This document shows positions 33,900 through 46,010 of a stretch of 64,000 nucleotides of DNA, one piece after another. The position numbers were made by a program, and so were the translations under genes. Numbering within the stretch: position 1 is the stretch's first letter; each line of letters starts with the position of its first letter. Source of the stretch: Bicyclus anynana (lineage: Eukaryota; Arthropoda; Insecta; Lepidoptera; Nymphalidae); the NCBI RefSeq assembly GCF_947172395.1, contig NC_069095.1:124001-188000 (forward strand), read 5' to 3'. The notes beneath the pieces are model-generated. The model ran no database searches. It had not been told where the DNA came from and saw only the letters and a list, made by a program, of their open reading frames with translations.

Positions 33900-36800
33900 G
33901 AAACTATTTGAAAGTGTGAACTGAAGTATGAATTCATATAAATGTCTCTAGTACACGCTCTTACGTGTACCTATTGAATTACTTGTTACTAATTGAGTTA
34001 TGAGCACACGTGGATCAATAACCTTATACTGTAATTAGAATTATGAAGTCTCAAACTTTGACAAAGGGATAAGTTTTCTACTTATGTCTTTGCCTAACGA
34101 ACTCGAGTTTTTGATTGTAAACTTACTTAAAACAAAGTTTCTTAATAATTAAATTGTTGTAACTGATGTATTATATTGAATTATGTTCCGTACTGGAACA
34201 CAAAAAAAATAAAGTATCATCTATAACCAACCTTGAGGAAGTTTCAAATGTCATTATTTTTTATAATTCTTATATGACTAATTCCTGTGGTCACGACCTA
34301 TAGTAAAGGAAGCGTTCCATTTGAACAATATATTCAGTTACCCGCAACCAGTCGAGCGGCTATCAACGCATTCCCGTTAAAATAACCATATCGCAATAAA
34401 AGGACATACTATTACTAATCTTCGTTGTGCTATCAACTTATCTATTGTGAGGTGACATATTGTAAAGAAAACCAACATATCAGCGACCTACTTCTGCCGA
34501 GAAGACGACGGACCAGGCCTGGCTCCACGGGACACTCCACTCGATTCAGGTTAGTGTCTGCAGCAAAGTCTTTTACGGAACAAATTAGTTTAATTATAAT
34601 TGCCCCTTTCTGCAGTCAGAACTCGCGATAATCGAATTACTTATATATCTTGTATTCATTACAAAATATGAATAAATACCTACACACCTGTATCGCAAAA
34701 TAATATGAGTATTTTTTCTGTCGCTAGGAACGTGTTTTAGTAAGACATAAAACTCAAAAAACTCAATATTAGAAATTCATTTATTTCAAATCGGCTTAGT
34801 TAACAAGCTCTTTCGAAACGTCAGGTAATAATATTAAACTTAAGGTAATGGTGATAATAATTATTCGAAAACCTAAAATTAAAGTTAAAGTTACGAGGGT
34901 TCCAAACGCGCCTTGACATAAAAGTGTTAAATGGAACGGTTGTATTTGAGTATTTAAGATTGAAAGTTACAGGGGTCGTTGGGACAATTTTATCCCTCTC
35001 CGAGAACCGACTTTTAAATATAATTCCAAAATTAAATTCAAAAAATATATAAAATAGGTATTTGAAAATTAAACATAATCGAACCAGACCAAACCAAAAC
35101 TCAATACCTACAAGTTTTAGCGTTTCAACTCACTTCCAGTTGAAAGTGATTAATTATTAATTTGCCGGCTTGTAACAAATTGCCGGGTAACTGTAACGAG
35201 TTGAGAAGCTATTTGTCTTCAATTTGAATTCATTTTGATTTAATTTTAGAATTGCTTCGAGCAAATGAGGACGTATGCTCACGTGGGGTAGTGACCGCGC
35301 GGCTATCACTTAACGACGGTCCTAATCGTTCCCTAAAAGGTTTATTACAAATGGGCAAATGGGGTAAATGTTTTCCATTTGTATTCATTTTAGTTTAATT
35401 TAAGAATTATTTCAAATTGATAGCCCTACGACGTAAGCCAAGGCTTTGGCTTACGTTGGACTATCTTAGTTTTTTTACAAACAGGGTAAACGTAAGGATT
35501 AGAGAAAGTTATAATTCTCTACAATTTTAATTAATATTTAATTTAGACTGGTCTATATTTAGGTCAGAGAATTAGTATTGCGATAAAACGTGTACCAATT
35601 GTAATCGATTCGGATTAATTCTACTACGCCTAAGTCTTTATAGATTTTAAATTTGGGAAACATTATAATTATTTTTGTTTTGTATAATATGTAGGTAATA
35701 TTTAGGTACTAGGTATTTAGTTATGTAAATAGCTATATTATATTAGTAATTTTAATATATTTATATAGTATTTAATATTGTACATATTTTTGTAAAATTT
35801 GAAGCCTACTTGAAATTAATAAAATCAATAATATTTTATTGTTTTAGAGTTGCTTAACTGTGTCAATCAATACGTGGCATATTTGTTCCGCCTCTTATGC
35901 CTAATATAAACAATATATATAATATAATCTATAGTGGATACCTTAATGTTATATTGAGGTATCCACTCAACTTTAACCGCTTCAGTAGCGGATTTTTCAG
36001 AATAAGATAGAATTGTTTCAAATACTTCATTTTAACCGCAACACTAAAAACTAATGTGTGTTCATGGCCTAAGAATTTGGTTAAAGCAAATTAGCATTTA
36101 ATTATTTTAGCTCGTAATTATTACCCTTATGGTTCTGTGTACATGGCAGTGGGTTTTCGAAATACAATCAAAATACTATTTAATTTCATAAAATGTTTGT
36201 CTGCGGCTGAAATCTGAACTCCCGCGTGGTTTTAACTTCGAACCTCCGCTAATTATATTATCTGTATAATTTATATGTACCCATATATGTCTTTGTCTTT
36301 TACCTTTTTGTAGCCAGAATGCTTAATTGTGAATTCAAAATTGTTCAAATAAAATTAAAACATGTAATGCGTATTAAATATTTATTTATTAAGGGAACCC
36401 TGCGTATTATTATGTATTATTATGGCATGTCATGAAAACATCAAGCATCAAATTTTAATTTTAAATTAAATAATGAAAACCCATCCAAACCAAACAGGTT
36501 TTGAGAAAACCGCGGGCATACAAACATACCTCCTTTTTTGTAGTTTAGGTACCTGAAGAAACTGAAACACAAAAATAATCAGCTGACAGATATCACCTAT
36601 GAAAATCAATAAATTTATATAAAAAAATATGTTTATTTTAATAAAAACCATCTTTCATTTCGTTGTTCGACACGTTCCGTCAGGTAGAATTCGCACCTCT
36701 TTAGAAAATAATGACGAGCCTTCAAGATTCAAGTAGCTATATTTGTTCTTTGTTAAAGTAACAAGGTATCAAACAATATAAACAAAAAACAATCGGTTTC

Positions 36801-37120
36801 AGAGCCGAGGGAGAAAGTCAAAGTGTATCAAGAACACTCGGCCAAAGATCAAAGTTTCGACAACTTAGTTCATAAAAGTCACTTAAGTGTCCTCCCAGGC
36901 TTACATTAATCAAACCTGGCAATCTTGCTTCAAATAAAACTTTGGGAGAAAAATCACATTGTAATACGAAAATTACTTTACCAAATTTACTTTAAGATAA
37001 AATAGTCTCAGTAGATTTATGGATTTAAAAATAAAAATACCAATGTGGAACAAAGGTTTTACAATTTTTACCAGAACTATTTAATAACAAATAACATTAA
37101 CCAAGATGAATAAAATTGTA
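33900..37120. other. repeat-poor AT-rich interval
   Basis: No gene is supported. The only structures noted are a perfect 11-bp hairpin (35431-35456) and scattered poly(A)-signal-like runs. A weak resemblance between about 35130-35200 and 44600-44680 (AAAGTGATTAATTA, GTCGGGTAACCGT-like) could be an old duplication. Confidence 0.45.
35431..35456. repeat. perfect 11-bp hairpin
   Basis: ACGTAAGCCAA and its exact complement TTGGCTTACGT flank a GGCT loop. No neighbouring gene or T-run suggests a function. Confidence 0.8.
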
Positions 37121-37127
37121 CACTAAA

Positions 37128-37290
37128 TAACTCAATAGCTCAACGGTAAGAGCGGTCGGACTCATCACCGAAGGGTGGTGGTTCGATCCTCGCCCCATTG
37201 GTCTATTGTCGTATCCACTCCTAGCACAGTCTTTCCCGACTAGTTGGAGGGCAATGGGAATATTGGTCATATTATAAAAGATATGGCAAA
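37128..37290 (+). mobile_element. S4-type tRNA-headed SINE
   Basis: The A box TAGCTCAACGG (37136-37146) and B box GGTTCGATCCT (37180-37190) are well spaced. The would-be acceptor ends do not pair (ACTCAA- against -CATTGGT), and a non-tRNA body follows (CTATTGTCGTATCCACTCC, GGAGGGCAATGGGAATATT, ATATGGC). It is a SINE head, not a tRNA gene. Confidence 0.65.
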
Positions 37291-37515
37291 TATTCTTTTA
37301 TAAAAAAAAAACTAGCCTAGAGTTTTAGGATGCCTTACGGATAATTTATGTTGCTATTTATAACACTTATTACAAATAAGAAAGTGTTTCTAAAGCCGCT
37401 ACACTCAATATCATTTGAACTCATAAAACCCATTACGACACGTCGAGATCTAAAAATAAATACAATTCTAGTGTATATGTATAATGCTCAGACACAATTC
37501 CGTAGTTTGAGAATA

Positions 37516-37829
37516 AAGGCGGAATTATATTTGTCTGACGTGTCGTGTCGTGACACATCAGAACAGAATCGGTATCAAACATTTTGTATGCGACACATCA
37601 GAAGCCATCACTAGACATGTCACAACACATACTCGTAAGTGTAAACTTTGCCATACAAATGTATGATACCGATTGTATGGGTCGGAGCACCCAAACCCAC
37701 CCTGCACTTTCAAACTGTGATAGCGTGATATAAAATCTGAGTGGCGCCATCTAGCGCCAATGCCCGTAAACACTGATTCTGTTCTGATACGTCACGACAC
37801 GACACGTCAGACAAATATAATTCCGCCTT
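37516..37829. mobile_element. terminal-inverted-repeat element, M3 family
   Basis: The left end (AAGGCGGAATTATATTTGTC, TGACGTGTCGTGTCGTGACA, CATCAGAACAGAATCGG) is the near-exact complement of the right end (to TTCCGCCTT, 37829), with arms of about 55 bases. The middle holds GCGCCATCTAGCGCCAATGC-type sequence, probably a nested insertion. No coding capacity. Confidence 0.8.
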
Positions 37830-38327
37830 CATGTAGATCGATTTCAATTTTATTCCTACCTTTAAATCACATTGAAAATGCTTCATTCTTGTACAATCGC
37901 ATTACAACTTCGTTAGATTCAACAAAGTATGCTGCCGTCTCCTGTCGAGGCGCTACTGCATTTCAAATGAATATAATTAGCAAAGTTTATAAGCAAAACA
38001 AGTTGTATCAAGTTCACACAGTTCTGAAGATTCGTAGCGACCGCCATTCCTTTGTGGTGAAATCAAACTTCGCAGTTTTGCAAAGTTTGTATCACTTATC
38101 AGGTAGCGCCACAGGCTAGCTGGATTGAGTTGGCCAAAGTTCAGGCAACTTGTCTTCTCTACAACTTCGTCAGAATAGAGAGTAAGTATAAGACAAATTT
38201 CAAAAAACGGGAGTATGATCCGCAACTCTTCACTAGATTTACCTAAATAAAATTTTAGTGTCTGTCTGTGACGTCAAAATAATTGTATTTTTTCAACTTA
38301 TTTACACTTTTCCAAATAGGAGTTCGG

Positions 38328-38520
38328 CATTTTAAGAAATTAAATATCACATGACTCAAACGGTGAAGGAAAAACATCGTGAGGAAACCTGCACTGCGTG
38401 TGTGAAACCTGCCAATTGCCAAAACGTATTGGGCCAGCGTGGTGGACTATTGTATACCCCTCTCATTCTGACAGGAGACTCGAGCTCAGCAGTGAGCCGA
38501 ATATGGGTTGATAATGATTT
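38328..38520 (+). mobile_element. S1 SINE, 5'-truncated
   Basis: From GCATTTTAAGAAATTAAATA through GGTGAAGGAAAAACATCGTG to GAGCCGAATATGGGTTGATA, with a short deletion before ACCCCTCTC. The head is missing. Confidence 0.8.
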
Positions 38521-39214
38521 ACTTTTATAAATCATAATAGTTTGTTATACAAGGGGCTAAAAATATATACGAGGTATTTTTAGGACACGAGCCGCAAAGC
38601 AAAGCCAGCTAAATAGAAACCGAGTTTATAATGGGTTTAGCCCCGCGTGTTGGGATTTGCGATTGCGAGAAAATAAAATAATTCAGTACAGTATTCTAAT
38701 TCTATATTCATGATAAAATTCTTTTAGCAGACGCAGCTCGCAACTAAATAAAAATCAAATTAAAAAGAAAACTACGCATTCCATAGACAAGAACGCTGCA
38801 TATCGTTCTAATTTAAAATTTTTATTAACCAATCAAGGCCTTACATACTCGTACCTACCTATGATGATTCTATTTACGTACAAAACCTCCTTCTTTTTAT
38901 ACAGGTTATTATTTTAGTAAGTAAGTACGATTAAACTATTTACGAGTTAAACCTTTTTCGTGTTTATAGAACTAGGCTAGTACTCGTAACAGACAAAAAT
39001 ATAAAAAACAAAATTACTTTAGCCGCTAGAGGCTAAAATGCTTGTTTAGCCTCGCTGTGGAGTGGAGGTAATATGACAGTGTGTGAAATCTTTAGACTAT
39101 CTTCTTTTTATAAAATTTGAAAATTGTTCATGTAAGCATAACTCGCTCCATCGCCTACCAAGATTTTTATGAGGCCCGTATTAAGAGAGAGTATTGTATT
39201 GATTACGCTAACTT

Positions 39215-39452
39215 GATTATATAATGATTTATTTATTTTGCTATCATCCGCGAAAAGTCGACGAACCCATGCGACAACGTCACCCAGGTCCGACAAAATA
39301 CTCTCTACGTACGTTTCACCCCGAAACCGGAGCATCCTCAGGAGATGTTGACTCTACAACGTGCAATTGCAGTTTCGCGGATGATAGCAAAATAAATAAA
39401 TCATTATATAATCATGATGAACTTCCGCAAAGTAACGCCTGCTTCTATCCAA
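39215..39452 (-). mobile_element. foldback element with hammerhead-like motif, copy 1
   Basis: It is flanked by the 11-bp direct repeat TACGCTAACTT (39204-39214 and 39453-39463). Read on the minus strand it has a 40-base tail (TTGGATAGAAGCAGGCGTTA onward), a short arm ending ATCCGCGAAA, the hammerhead-like motif (39299-39350) and an 89-base unit (39305 down to 39217) ending AAATAAATCATTATATAA. The short arm (39373-39412) is complementary to the end of that unit. The nearest known relatives are partial LTR ends of Penelope-like elements, which carry hammerheads and tail extensions; this match is inferred. Confidence 0.6.
39299..39350 (-). ncRNA. candidate type-I hammerhead ribozyme, copy 1
   Basis: On the minus strand the order is stem I strand CATCTC, core CTGAGGA (39335-39341), a 17-base hairpin (GCTCCG-GTTT-CGGGGT after one extra T), core GAAAC (39313-39317), a minimal stem III in ACGTACGT, then the cleavage triplet GTA before GAGAG (cut between 39306 and 39305). 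All invariant bases are present: CUGANGA, GAAA, UH. Weak points are the bulged U at the base of stem II and only four clear stem I pairs. Such short stem III forms usually need dimers to cut. Confidence 0.5.
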
Positions 39453-39663
39453 TACGCTAACTTGCAAATTCTGCGAATACGAAATCCCATAGCACTATAG
39501 TACCTCAAAGGGTTCGCTACTGACAAATCTGAGTATATACATACATAGTACATACTCAGATTTCCCTCATTATAATATTACGTCGACGTAATACGTATAA
39601 CATAATGTTATGCTATGTTTCTGGGAAACGCGTCCTTCGGAGAGGATCGTTGTTTATAAAACA

Positions 39664-39857
39664 CTAGCCACGCTCCGCGGTTTTACCCGCGTAGTTCCCG
39701 TTCCCGTGATAATACGGGGACAAAATATAGCTTATGATATTCACATATAACATGGCTTTTTAGTGGTAAAAAAATTTCCAAAATCGGTTCAGTAGATACA
39801 GAGATTACCCCTACAATACAACAAAATTTACCTCTTTATAATATTAGTACGTATATA
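39664..39857 (+). repeat. family B variant
   Basis: GCCACGCTCCGCGGTTTTAC, GCGTAGTTCCCGTTCCCGTG, ACATGGCTTTTTAGTGG, AATCGGTTCAGTAGATACAG and TTTATAATATTAGTACG follow family B order but with the variant middle also seen at 45245-45456. Confidence 0.65.
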
Positions 39858-40042
39858 AAGGGTGCTCAAGAGTATTGTCCATAACTTCAAGGAGTTGACG
39901 AGTCCTATTATAGGAGCCGGACTGCATAACTATTTTTTTTTAACTAAAAAATAAAAACTTTTTATGTTTTCATACAAAGTTAATTCAAATAATTCCGACT
40001 ATTCATGTAACACACGCCTTTATCTATCCTTGCATTTTAAAA

Positions 40043-40440
40043 TAGGGTAGTGGCACCAAAAGATGAACGTTTAAGCGTTTTGGTCAACTTTGAATGAAAC
40101 GCGTGTAAACAAAATTAATGCATTCGAAGTCAGGTCATCAGCTAGTTTATTCAAATATACTTCTGTGTTCAGTTGATGAAACAAAAACATTAAGTACCAT
40201 TTCCAGAATTAAGTAGGTTTCCAAGGTCATTTTTGGCTGGAAACGATCACGTTACGCTCGCTCACAAGTGCAGGAGACTCACAACTGGCGATGTTTTTAT
40301 GCACACGTTTATTGAAAACATTGCTTTGTGTCTTGAGAAAACATTTTTTTATGCACACGTGTAAGTAACGTAGTTTATTTTATTTTCGGGATTAGCAAAA
40401 ATGTTCATCTATTGGGGTCCGTTCAACTACTGGTACCCTA
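40043..40440. mobile_element. possible small inverted-repeat element
   Basis: TAGGGTAGTGGCACCAAAAG near 40045 and GGGGTCCGTTC...GGTACCCTA near 40437 are partly complementary ends; AGATGAAC/GTTCATCT sits just inside both. TTATGCACACGT occurs twice inside. Confidence 0.45.
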
Positions 40441-41030
40441 TGTAAAACTTGGCTACGTCATAATTATAAGAATACGTATACGGGACACATTTTAAGATCT
40501 ATTTACAAAAAAAAAAAATATTTACCCCGAAAATATTAATTTTAGAATACATGATGATGATGATTTTAGAATCCTTGAACACTTTTAATTAAAGTTATGG
40601 AAAATACTCCCGAGCACCCTGTATATCTACATAGCAAGCGACGAAAGCTTTTATTAAGATTTTTGTTGCGCCGTTTTCCTTTTTATTGAGGAAATGGGTG
40701 TTACGATTGGTTAGCCTCTATGCAAACAGTAAATATTATCTTGCGGTATCTATATACCACAAGTGTTTGTATACTTTATGAGCATATTGCCGCCGGGGTC
40801 GACCGCTGTGATATCGTTTTATGCCTAGCTGTTTTATCTTTGGTTATACTCATTATTGGTTTAAGATCCGGCATTAGAAATATGACATACCTTCATCTGT
40901 TATTTAATTGGGATAAGAATTAATTGATAGAAAATATTCACATTGACACATTGCACATAATATGTTGCCTAGCAGCCGAACAATATTAAGTAAAAAAGTG
41001 TAGGAAATCGTAGTCAGAGATGGATATGAC

Positions 41031-41185
41031 GTCGCTCGATCTCGTGTTGGCTTGTGCCGACGCTAGGTAGCGCGACTTGTTTCCTTAAAGAGTAGGGAGT
41101 TAGAGAGCGGTAACGATCGGTTAGCGGGAACGACTTACGATATAAGGCACTCGTCGTACGATCGGCTTCAGCATTCTCCACATTT
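41031..41185 (+). repeat. dispersed GC-rich repeat, copy 1 of an inverted pair
   Basis: CGATCTCGTGTTGGCT, GACGCTAGGTAGCGCGACTT, AGTAGGGAGT and GCGGGAACGA, ACGATATAAGG match the minus strand of 54046-54212 at roughly four bases in five. No ORF is shared. Confidence 0.7.
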
Positions 41186-41985
41186 CTTGTTGTGTCCTCC
41201 TATGTCATAAATCCTTTATGGGTTGTTATGACATAGGCGAGAAGAGTGACTTCAGTGGAAAATGGGGAGTGTTAGTTAACTATCAAGGACGTCCTTAACC
41301 CTTTTACAACGGTCACAAGTCCGCGACTCCACTCAAAGTCATTCTCTTCCGTTTCGTTACAGTTTGATTTGTTAATAAAGTAGTCTCAAATCTTGTGAAT
41401 TTGAAATCTTGTGAAAACCTTCGTTTGACACTGGTTTTCTTTTTAATCCACTTCTGAGTCTGCTAAAAATAGTAACTGAGGTGAAGTATGAGGTTAGGGA
41501 ACATGCGCTAAATAATACCCACTTTCTTTACCTACACTAATAAAATTCACTGTTATTTTACCAAGCGCTATATTTACCACATTCGTGAGAATTACTGAAG
41601 CAAATCGAATTAAACCGTCCGTCAATACGTTACACTATTTCTTCGTGCCCCGGGGACATCTGATTGGGGGCATCGGGATTTCAGGATCGACGTGGGTCTA
41701 TTGGTTTAGCGACTCAGCTTCGCTCAAGTTCATTAGGATTTCGCAAACGTATGTATACCTACCTTATTACGGTTGCAAAATTACTCTCTACATGCTGATT
41801 TTCTGTAAATGGTATATTAATAGAAAATGCTTAGCGAACTGCGTTTTAAAATGCTTGTTTAGGCCTTGTCTAGAGGGCGTTTTAAATGGGATTCGCGATA
41901 TGTTCGCGCGAATAGATTAGAAAATTCGTGCTCCAAATGGGAGAGAAAAACAAGCTTTTATGTTACCGCTCTTCTTATTGTAATT

Positions 41986-42158
41986 GTCCAGTTGGTCCAT
42001 TGGTTAGCTGGATCACGAGATCCTGGGTTCAAATCTTGGATTGTGAAGTACTGAGCATTTCGTTCATTCTAGAAAATTTCAATTTAAAAGTCTCAGCCCG
42101 GAGTTGGAAAGTTGATGGTTCTGCAACCCCTCAGAGAGCAAGTCAAGTATTGTATGAT
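41986..42158 (+). mobile_element. S3-family SINE, partial
   Basis: GTCCAGTTGGTCCATTGGTTA, the B-box-like GGTTCAAATC, AGCCCGGAGTTGGAAAG and CTGCAACCCCT follow S3; the 3' third is missing. Confidence 0.7.
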
Positions 42159-42511
42159 TATTTTATTAACATAACATCGAAAATTTTAAAATACCGCGAA
42201 GATCATGAAATTATTAATTAACCATCTCGATCAAGTCATCAATATTCTCTTTCAGTGCGCTTTCGTTTGAGACCCCACTCGAGTATATTTGCAGATATTC
42301 GGTTATTCTTCTCCACTTTAACACGCCAAAATTTTTAAACGGCTCAACCGATTTTCATCAAAGATGTCTAAGAGCACTCGCACATAAATCACTTTTCATA
42401 CAAAATAAACTAAACTAAAATCGCTTTATCCGCTAGTTAAAATAATTTCTAATAATAATAATAAATGATCGTTAGCACATACCGTTAACCCTTAATGAAA
42501 GGTCAAGGAAA

Positions 42512-42608
42512 GGAAAGAATTTTTCAAATCGGACCAGTAGTTCCTGAGATTAGCGCGTTCAATCAAACAAACAAACAAACTCTTCAGCTTTATAATATTA
42601 GTATAGAT
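42512..42608 (+). repeat. family B 3' half
   Basis: GAAAGAATTTTTCAAATCGG, ACCAGTAGTTCCTGAG, GCGCGTTCAATCAAACAAAC and the terminal TATAATATTAGTATAGAT are present; the 5' half is gone. Confidence 0.8.
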
Positions 42609-42611
42609 ATT

Positions 42612-42850
42612 CATCTCACTCACTCGAGTCTCCTCTCAGAATGAGATGGGTTAGGCCAATAGTCTACCACGCTGGCCAAATGCGGATTGGCAGACTTCAC
42701 ACACGCAGATAATTAAAAATAATCTCTGATACGCAGGTTTCCTCACGATGTTTTTCCTTCATCGTTCACACGAAGGATATAACGTATAGGATATGACCTT
42801 TGCCTCCGGAATCGGAGGTAGAAGTCATATTCATTGGGCTATCACGGCTC
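42612..42850 (-). mobile_element. S1-family SINE with internal deletion
   Basis: On the minus strand GAGCCGTGATAGCCCA, AATGAATATGACTTC, CCTCCGATTCC, AACATCGTGAGGAAACC and the 3' half are present, while the middle between the head and the GTGAA block is lost. It directly follows the family B fragment. Confidence 0.75.
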
Positions 42851-43104
42851 TAATATAATATAACATAATAATATAATGTTTCAATTTAATATTTTCTAAC
42901 GATTAATCATTTTAGAGTCTAGATACGAATAAAACCTTGATCAAAACTGTTCAACGTTACTCACAAAGCTGGCCTATTTAAAAGTTTTCGCGAAAAACCT
43001 CAATCTATTTCACGGATGACTGAGCGTTTATGGCCGTTAAAAGGCTTTGCCCTGGTATTGAACGTGCGGGCACAAAGCAAAATAATGTCATTCACAATAG
43101 AACG

Positions 43105-43220
43105 AGAGTCTGCCATAGCCAGACCTACTTCATCTTCTGAAAGCTGAAAATTTCGTCAACCTATGCTCCTACTACAGCTAAGTATGGTAATATGGTAATT
43201 CCAAATATGGAGTTTGGACC
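43105..43220. repeat. M5-family single arm
   Basis: GAGAGTCTGCCATAGCCAGA, TTCTGAAAGCTGAAA, GTCAACCTATGCTCC match the M5 right arm at 17575-17632. The similar segment at 43607-43690 is the opposite arm, so the two may bound a decayed element. Confidence 0.5.
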
Positions 43221-43966
43221 AATTTTTCGCTAGGGACCTATAAAGTTCTTCTAAAATAATCTTTACTGATATTTTTCGAAGGGTTGCCGCGAATTCTTTA
43301 CGTTGTGAATATCCAGGCAACTCGTGCGAAACGATTTGCGATTTGACCCACATTTCAATTTGCAATTTAGAATGCCCTGACACATAAAATTTCCTTGAAA
43401 GCTAGAGTGAATAGGCATCTTCTAGGTAAGCACGCTCCAACTTAGATAGCATTAAGCATTAATGGTTTACATCAGGCTTAATTGTAGACATACGCGAGAT
43501 TATATTGTATAAAAAAACCAAGTGAATGTGACTAGCGACTAAGGAAATTCTCACAACATGCCGAAGAAATCTAAATACTTGGATGGAGGACTAAATCTTT
43601 GAATTCTGTTAGCTATGTAAGAGCATAGGCTGATAAATTTTCAGCCTTCATAAAATGCGGTATGTCTGACTATTGCAAGCCCTCAACCCACGAATTATAG
43701 GGCATGTATACAATTATTTTGAGCTTTAAAGAGCTCTTACTTCATTTGCGGTGCTTTATCGAGGACATATTGTATTGCCAATGAATAAAATAATATGAAT
43801 AGATCTTTTGTGTCTTTGAGTGGGTCAGTAGGCCATGTCATCATATCATTTTCACTATCCATACAATTATTTTGAGCTTTAAAGAGCATTTATTTGTGGT
43901 GCTTTGACGAAAACAATTTGTCAAGGCTAATATGAATAAAATAATATTAATTTTTAATGGACCTAA

Positions 43967-44036
43967 CAGAGGCGTAGCTAGGTAATCAAGGGCCCCGGTG
44001 CAAATGAAAAAATGGGGCCCCACTATATATAAACTG
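43967..44036 (+). mobile_element. truncated hAT-like left end
   Basis: CAGAGGCGTAGCTAGG followed by GGGCCCCGGTGCAAATG matches the end sequence of the complete element at 44762-45100. It is cut off by the family C fragment that follows. Confidence 0.55.
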
Positions 44037-44112
44037 CCCCCCTAGCCAAGTGGCACGCCGATTCTCTTTCTAGAATCGCTAACGCTTCGAAAACTAGAAA
44101 GATGCATCTTTA
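44037..44112 (+). repeat. family C fragment
   Basis: GCCAAGTGGCACGCCGATTC, TCTTTCTAGAATCGCTAACG and CTTCGAAAACTAGAAAGATG match the family C copies at 5440 and 22690. Confidence 0.7.
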
Positions 44113-44118
44113 TTAATT

Positions 44119-44296
44119 TTATAAAGGTCAAGAGCTTATTTGTTTGATTGAACGCGCTAATCTCAGGAACTACTGGTCGGATGTGAAAAATTCTTTCAGT
44201 ATTAGATAACCCTTTTATCGAGGAAGCTACATTTTATCCCCATATTCTTACGGGAACGGGAACTACGCGGGTGAAACCGAGCGGCGTCAGCTAGTT
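44119..44296 (-). repeat. family B repeat
   Basis: The full family B order is seen on the minus strand: AGCTGACGCCGCTCGGTTTC to GAACGCGCTAATCTCAG (complement) and the TATAAAATT-like end, with a deletion of the GCTATAGGC block. Confidence 0.8.
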
Positions 44297-44761
44297 CCTG
44301 ATAATAATAAGTCAAAGCGAAGCTCGACCAGGTCTGCTAGTTTGAAATAATTTTAATGCAATAAAAACTTTTTTTCAGTACCTCGAATAAGCAAGAAACT
44401 AGAGAAATGATAATACTAATGGGCGTCGAGATACGTTTGTTCAGTACCATTTAGTGACGAAACTAATTCTTCAACCTTAATTAAAAAGTTACAGACGAAT
44501 AGACAAATTGTATTTAACTCGGGTAACATTTTGCCCGATGAAAAAACATTTACAATCGAGTCTTCTTGTGTTCATTGAAAAACTTTAAACCGCCCAATTT
44601 TGGCTCAAAGTGATTGATTAATTAATTAAATATCGTCTGTAAAGTTTCTCCAAATTTTCGGTCGGGTAACCGTTTGGGAATTGTTATTTGAAATCAATTT
44701 GCACTTTCCAAAACCATAATTGAAATATACATAGACTTTACCATCCTTTAAACATTTGAAT

Positions 44762-45100
44762 CAGTGGCATAGCGTGCCTTGGATTAATGGGGGCCCTGTA
44801 TTTGTCTGGGTAAAGATTTCTCACCAAAGAAACAAAAATGCCCGCTTAAATAAATATGACAGCGACTTAACGTAGGACGATTCCAACATTCTGTCGTAAG
44901 GTCAAGGGAAAAAATTACTTTTTTTGACATTTGTTATTTTTGATGAAGTGAAAATTCTGCAGTTTATTTCCTGCAATCAACGAATTAAGTGAGATTGTGG
45001 ATTACATTTTACTAATTTATTTGCTTTTACACGTAAGGGGCCTGTAGTCCGGGGGTCCCATATCGTTGATACGGCTGATACGGCGTTAGCTACGCCCCTG
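44762..45100. mobile_element. hAT-like non-autonomous element with perfect 8-bp TSD
   Basis: ATTTGAAT flanks the element exactly at 44754-44761 and 45101-45108. The termini are CAGTGGCATAGCGTGCC and, inverted, CAGGGGCGTAGCTAACGCC, sharing CAG-GGC-TAGC. An 8-bp duplication and CAG-type ends are diagnostic of hAT transposons. The 339-base interior has no transposase, so an autonomous relative must have moved it. Confidence 0.8.
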
Positions 45101-45244
45101 ATTTGAATTCTCTTGCTTTTAGGAGCATTTGAATTTAAAAAAAAAATCTAGTGGGATTGACTTTGTAATGTTTTTGTTAAAACTTTGATAGTTTCAAATA
45201 TTTTGTCATTATTATCTCAAAACCACAGGGATTTTGTAGATCTA

Positions 45245-45456
45245 TATTCTATATCTATATCTATACTAATATTACGCAGAGGTAAAGTTTTTGGTGTTGT
45301 AGTGCGTAATCTCTGTGTCTATTAAACCGATTTTGAAAATTCTTTCATAACCTAAAAGCCACGTTATTTGTGAGTGAGTGAGTACATACATATTTTATCT
45401 TCGTATTCTCATAGGAACGGGAACTACGCGAGTGAAACCGCGGGGCGTTGGCTAGT
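45245..45456 (-). repeat. family B variant
   Basis: On the minus strand it runs from CTAGCCAACGCCCCGCGGTT through GAGAATACGAAGATAAAATA and TTTCAAAATCGGTTTAATAG to TAATATTAGTATAGATATAG. Confidence 0.7.
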
Positions 45457-46010
45457 TTACCATAAACTGGAGGATTCCAAATTTACTTGGACAGTAAAAA
45501 AGTTTTTGGGAAATCTTAAATTTGCTTTGCAAATCTTACGCTAAACTTTGGTCACAAATCAAAAATATGCATTCGGAAAGGATTTTTGTTTTAGACTCTA
45601 GAAGACATAAATCTGGAAACTTGAAATCGTTTGCGAAGGATAAGATTTATTTTAAGGCAAAGGTAGGTAATACTTGTGAATACTTCCTCATTTTCCTGTG
45701 AAATATGCCAAAAATATACATTCGTATTCCAATATGTTTATAATTTTTTAGTAAACATATGTATTTAAATTCTTAGAAAGACCAAAACTTTAGTTTTGTT
45801 TTTCTAAGAATTTCTCCGCGCCACGAAACAAGTCCCGTAGACGCGGCGCTACTGTCTTAATGGCTCTCATTGTCATTTGGTAATTGCGGTCTTACTGCCA
45901 TTTATGTAAGGCGCTGTCAATTTTCGTTTAGGTTTTAGCCGCGGGACTTCTGTATTGGCGCGGAGTCTAGTATTTAACAAAATAGAAAACAAACAGTATT
46001 GGTAGATTAA

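Noticed and set aside
37128..37200. tRNA gene
   Set aside because: A and B boxes are good, but the acceptor arms do not pair and a SINE body follows.
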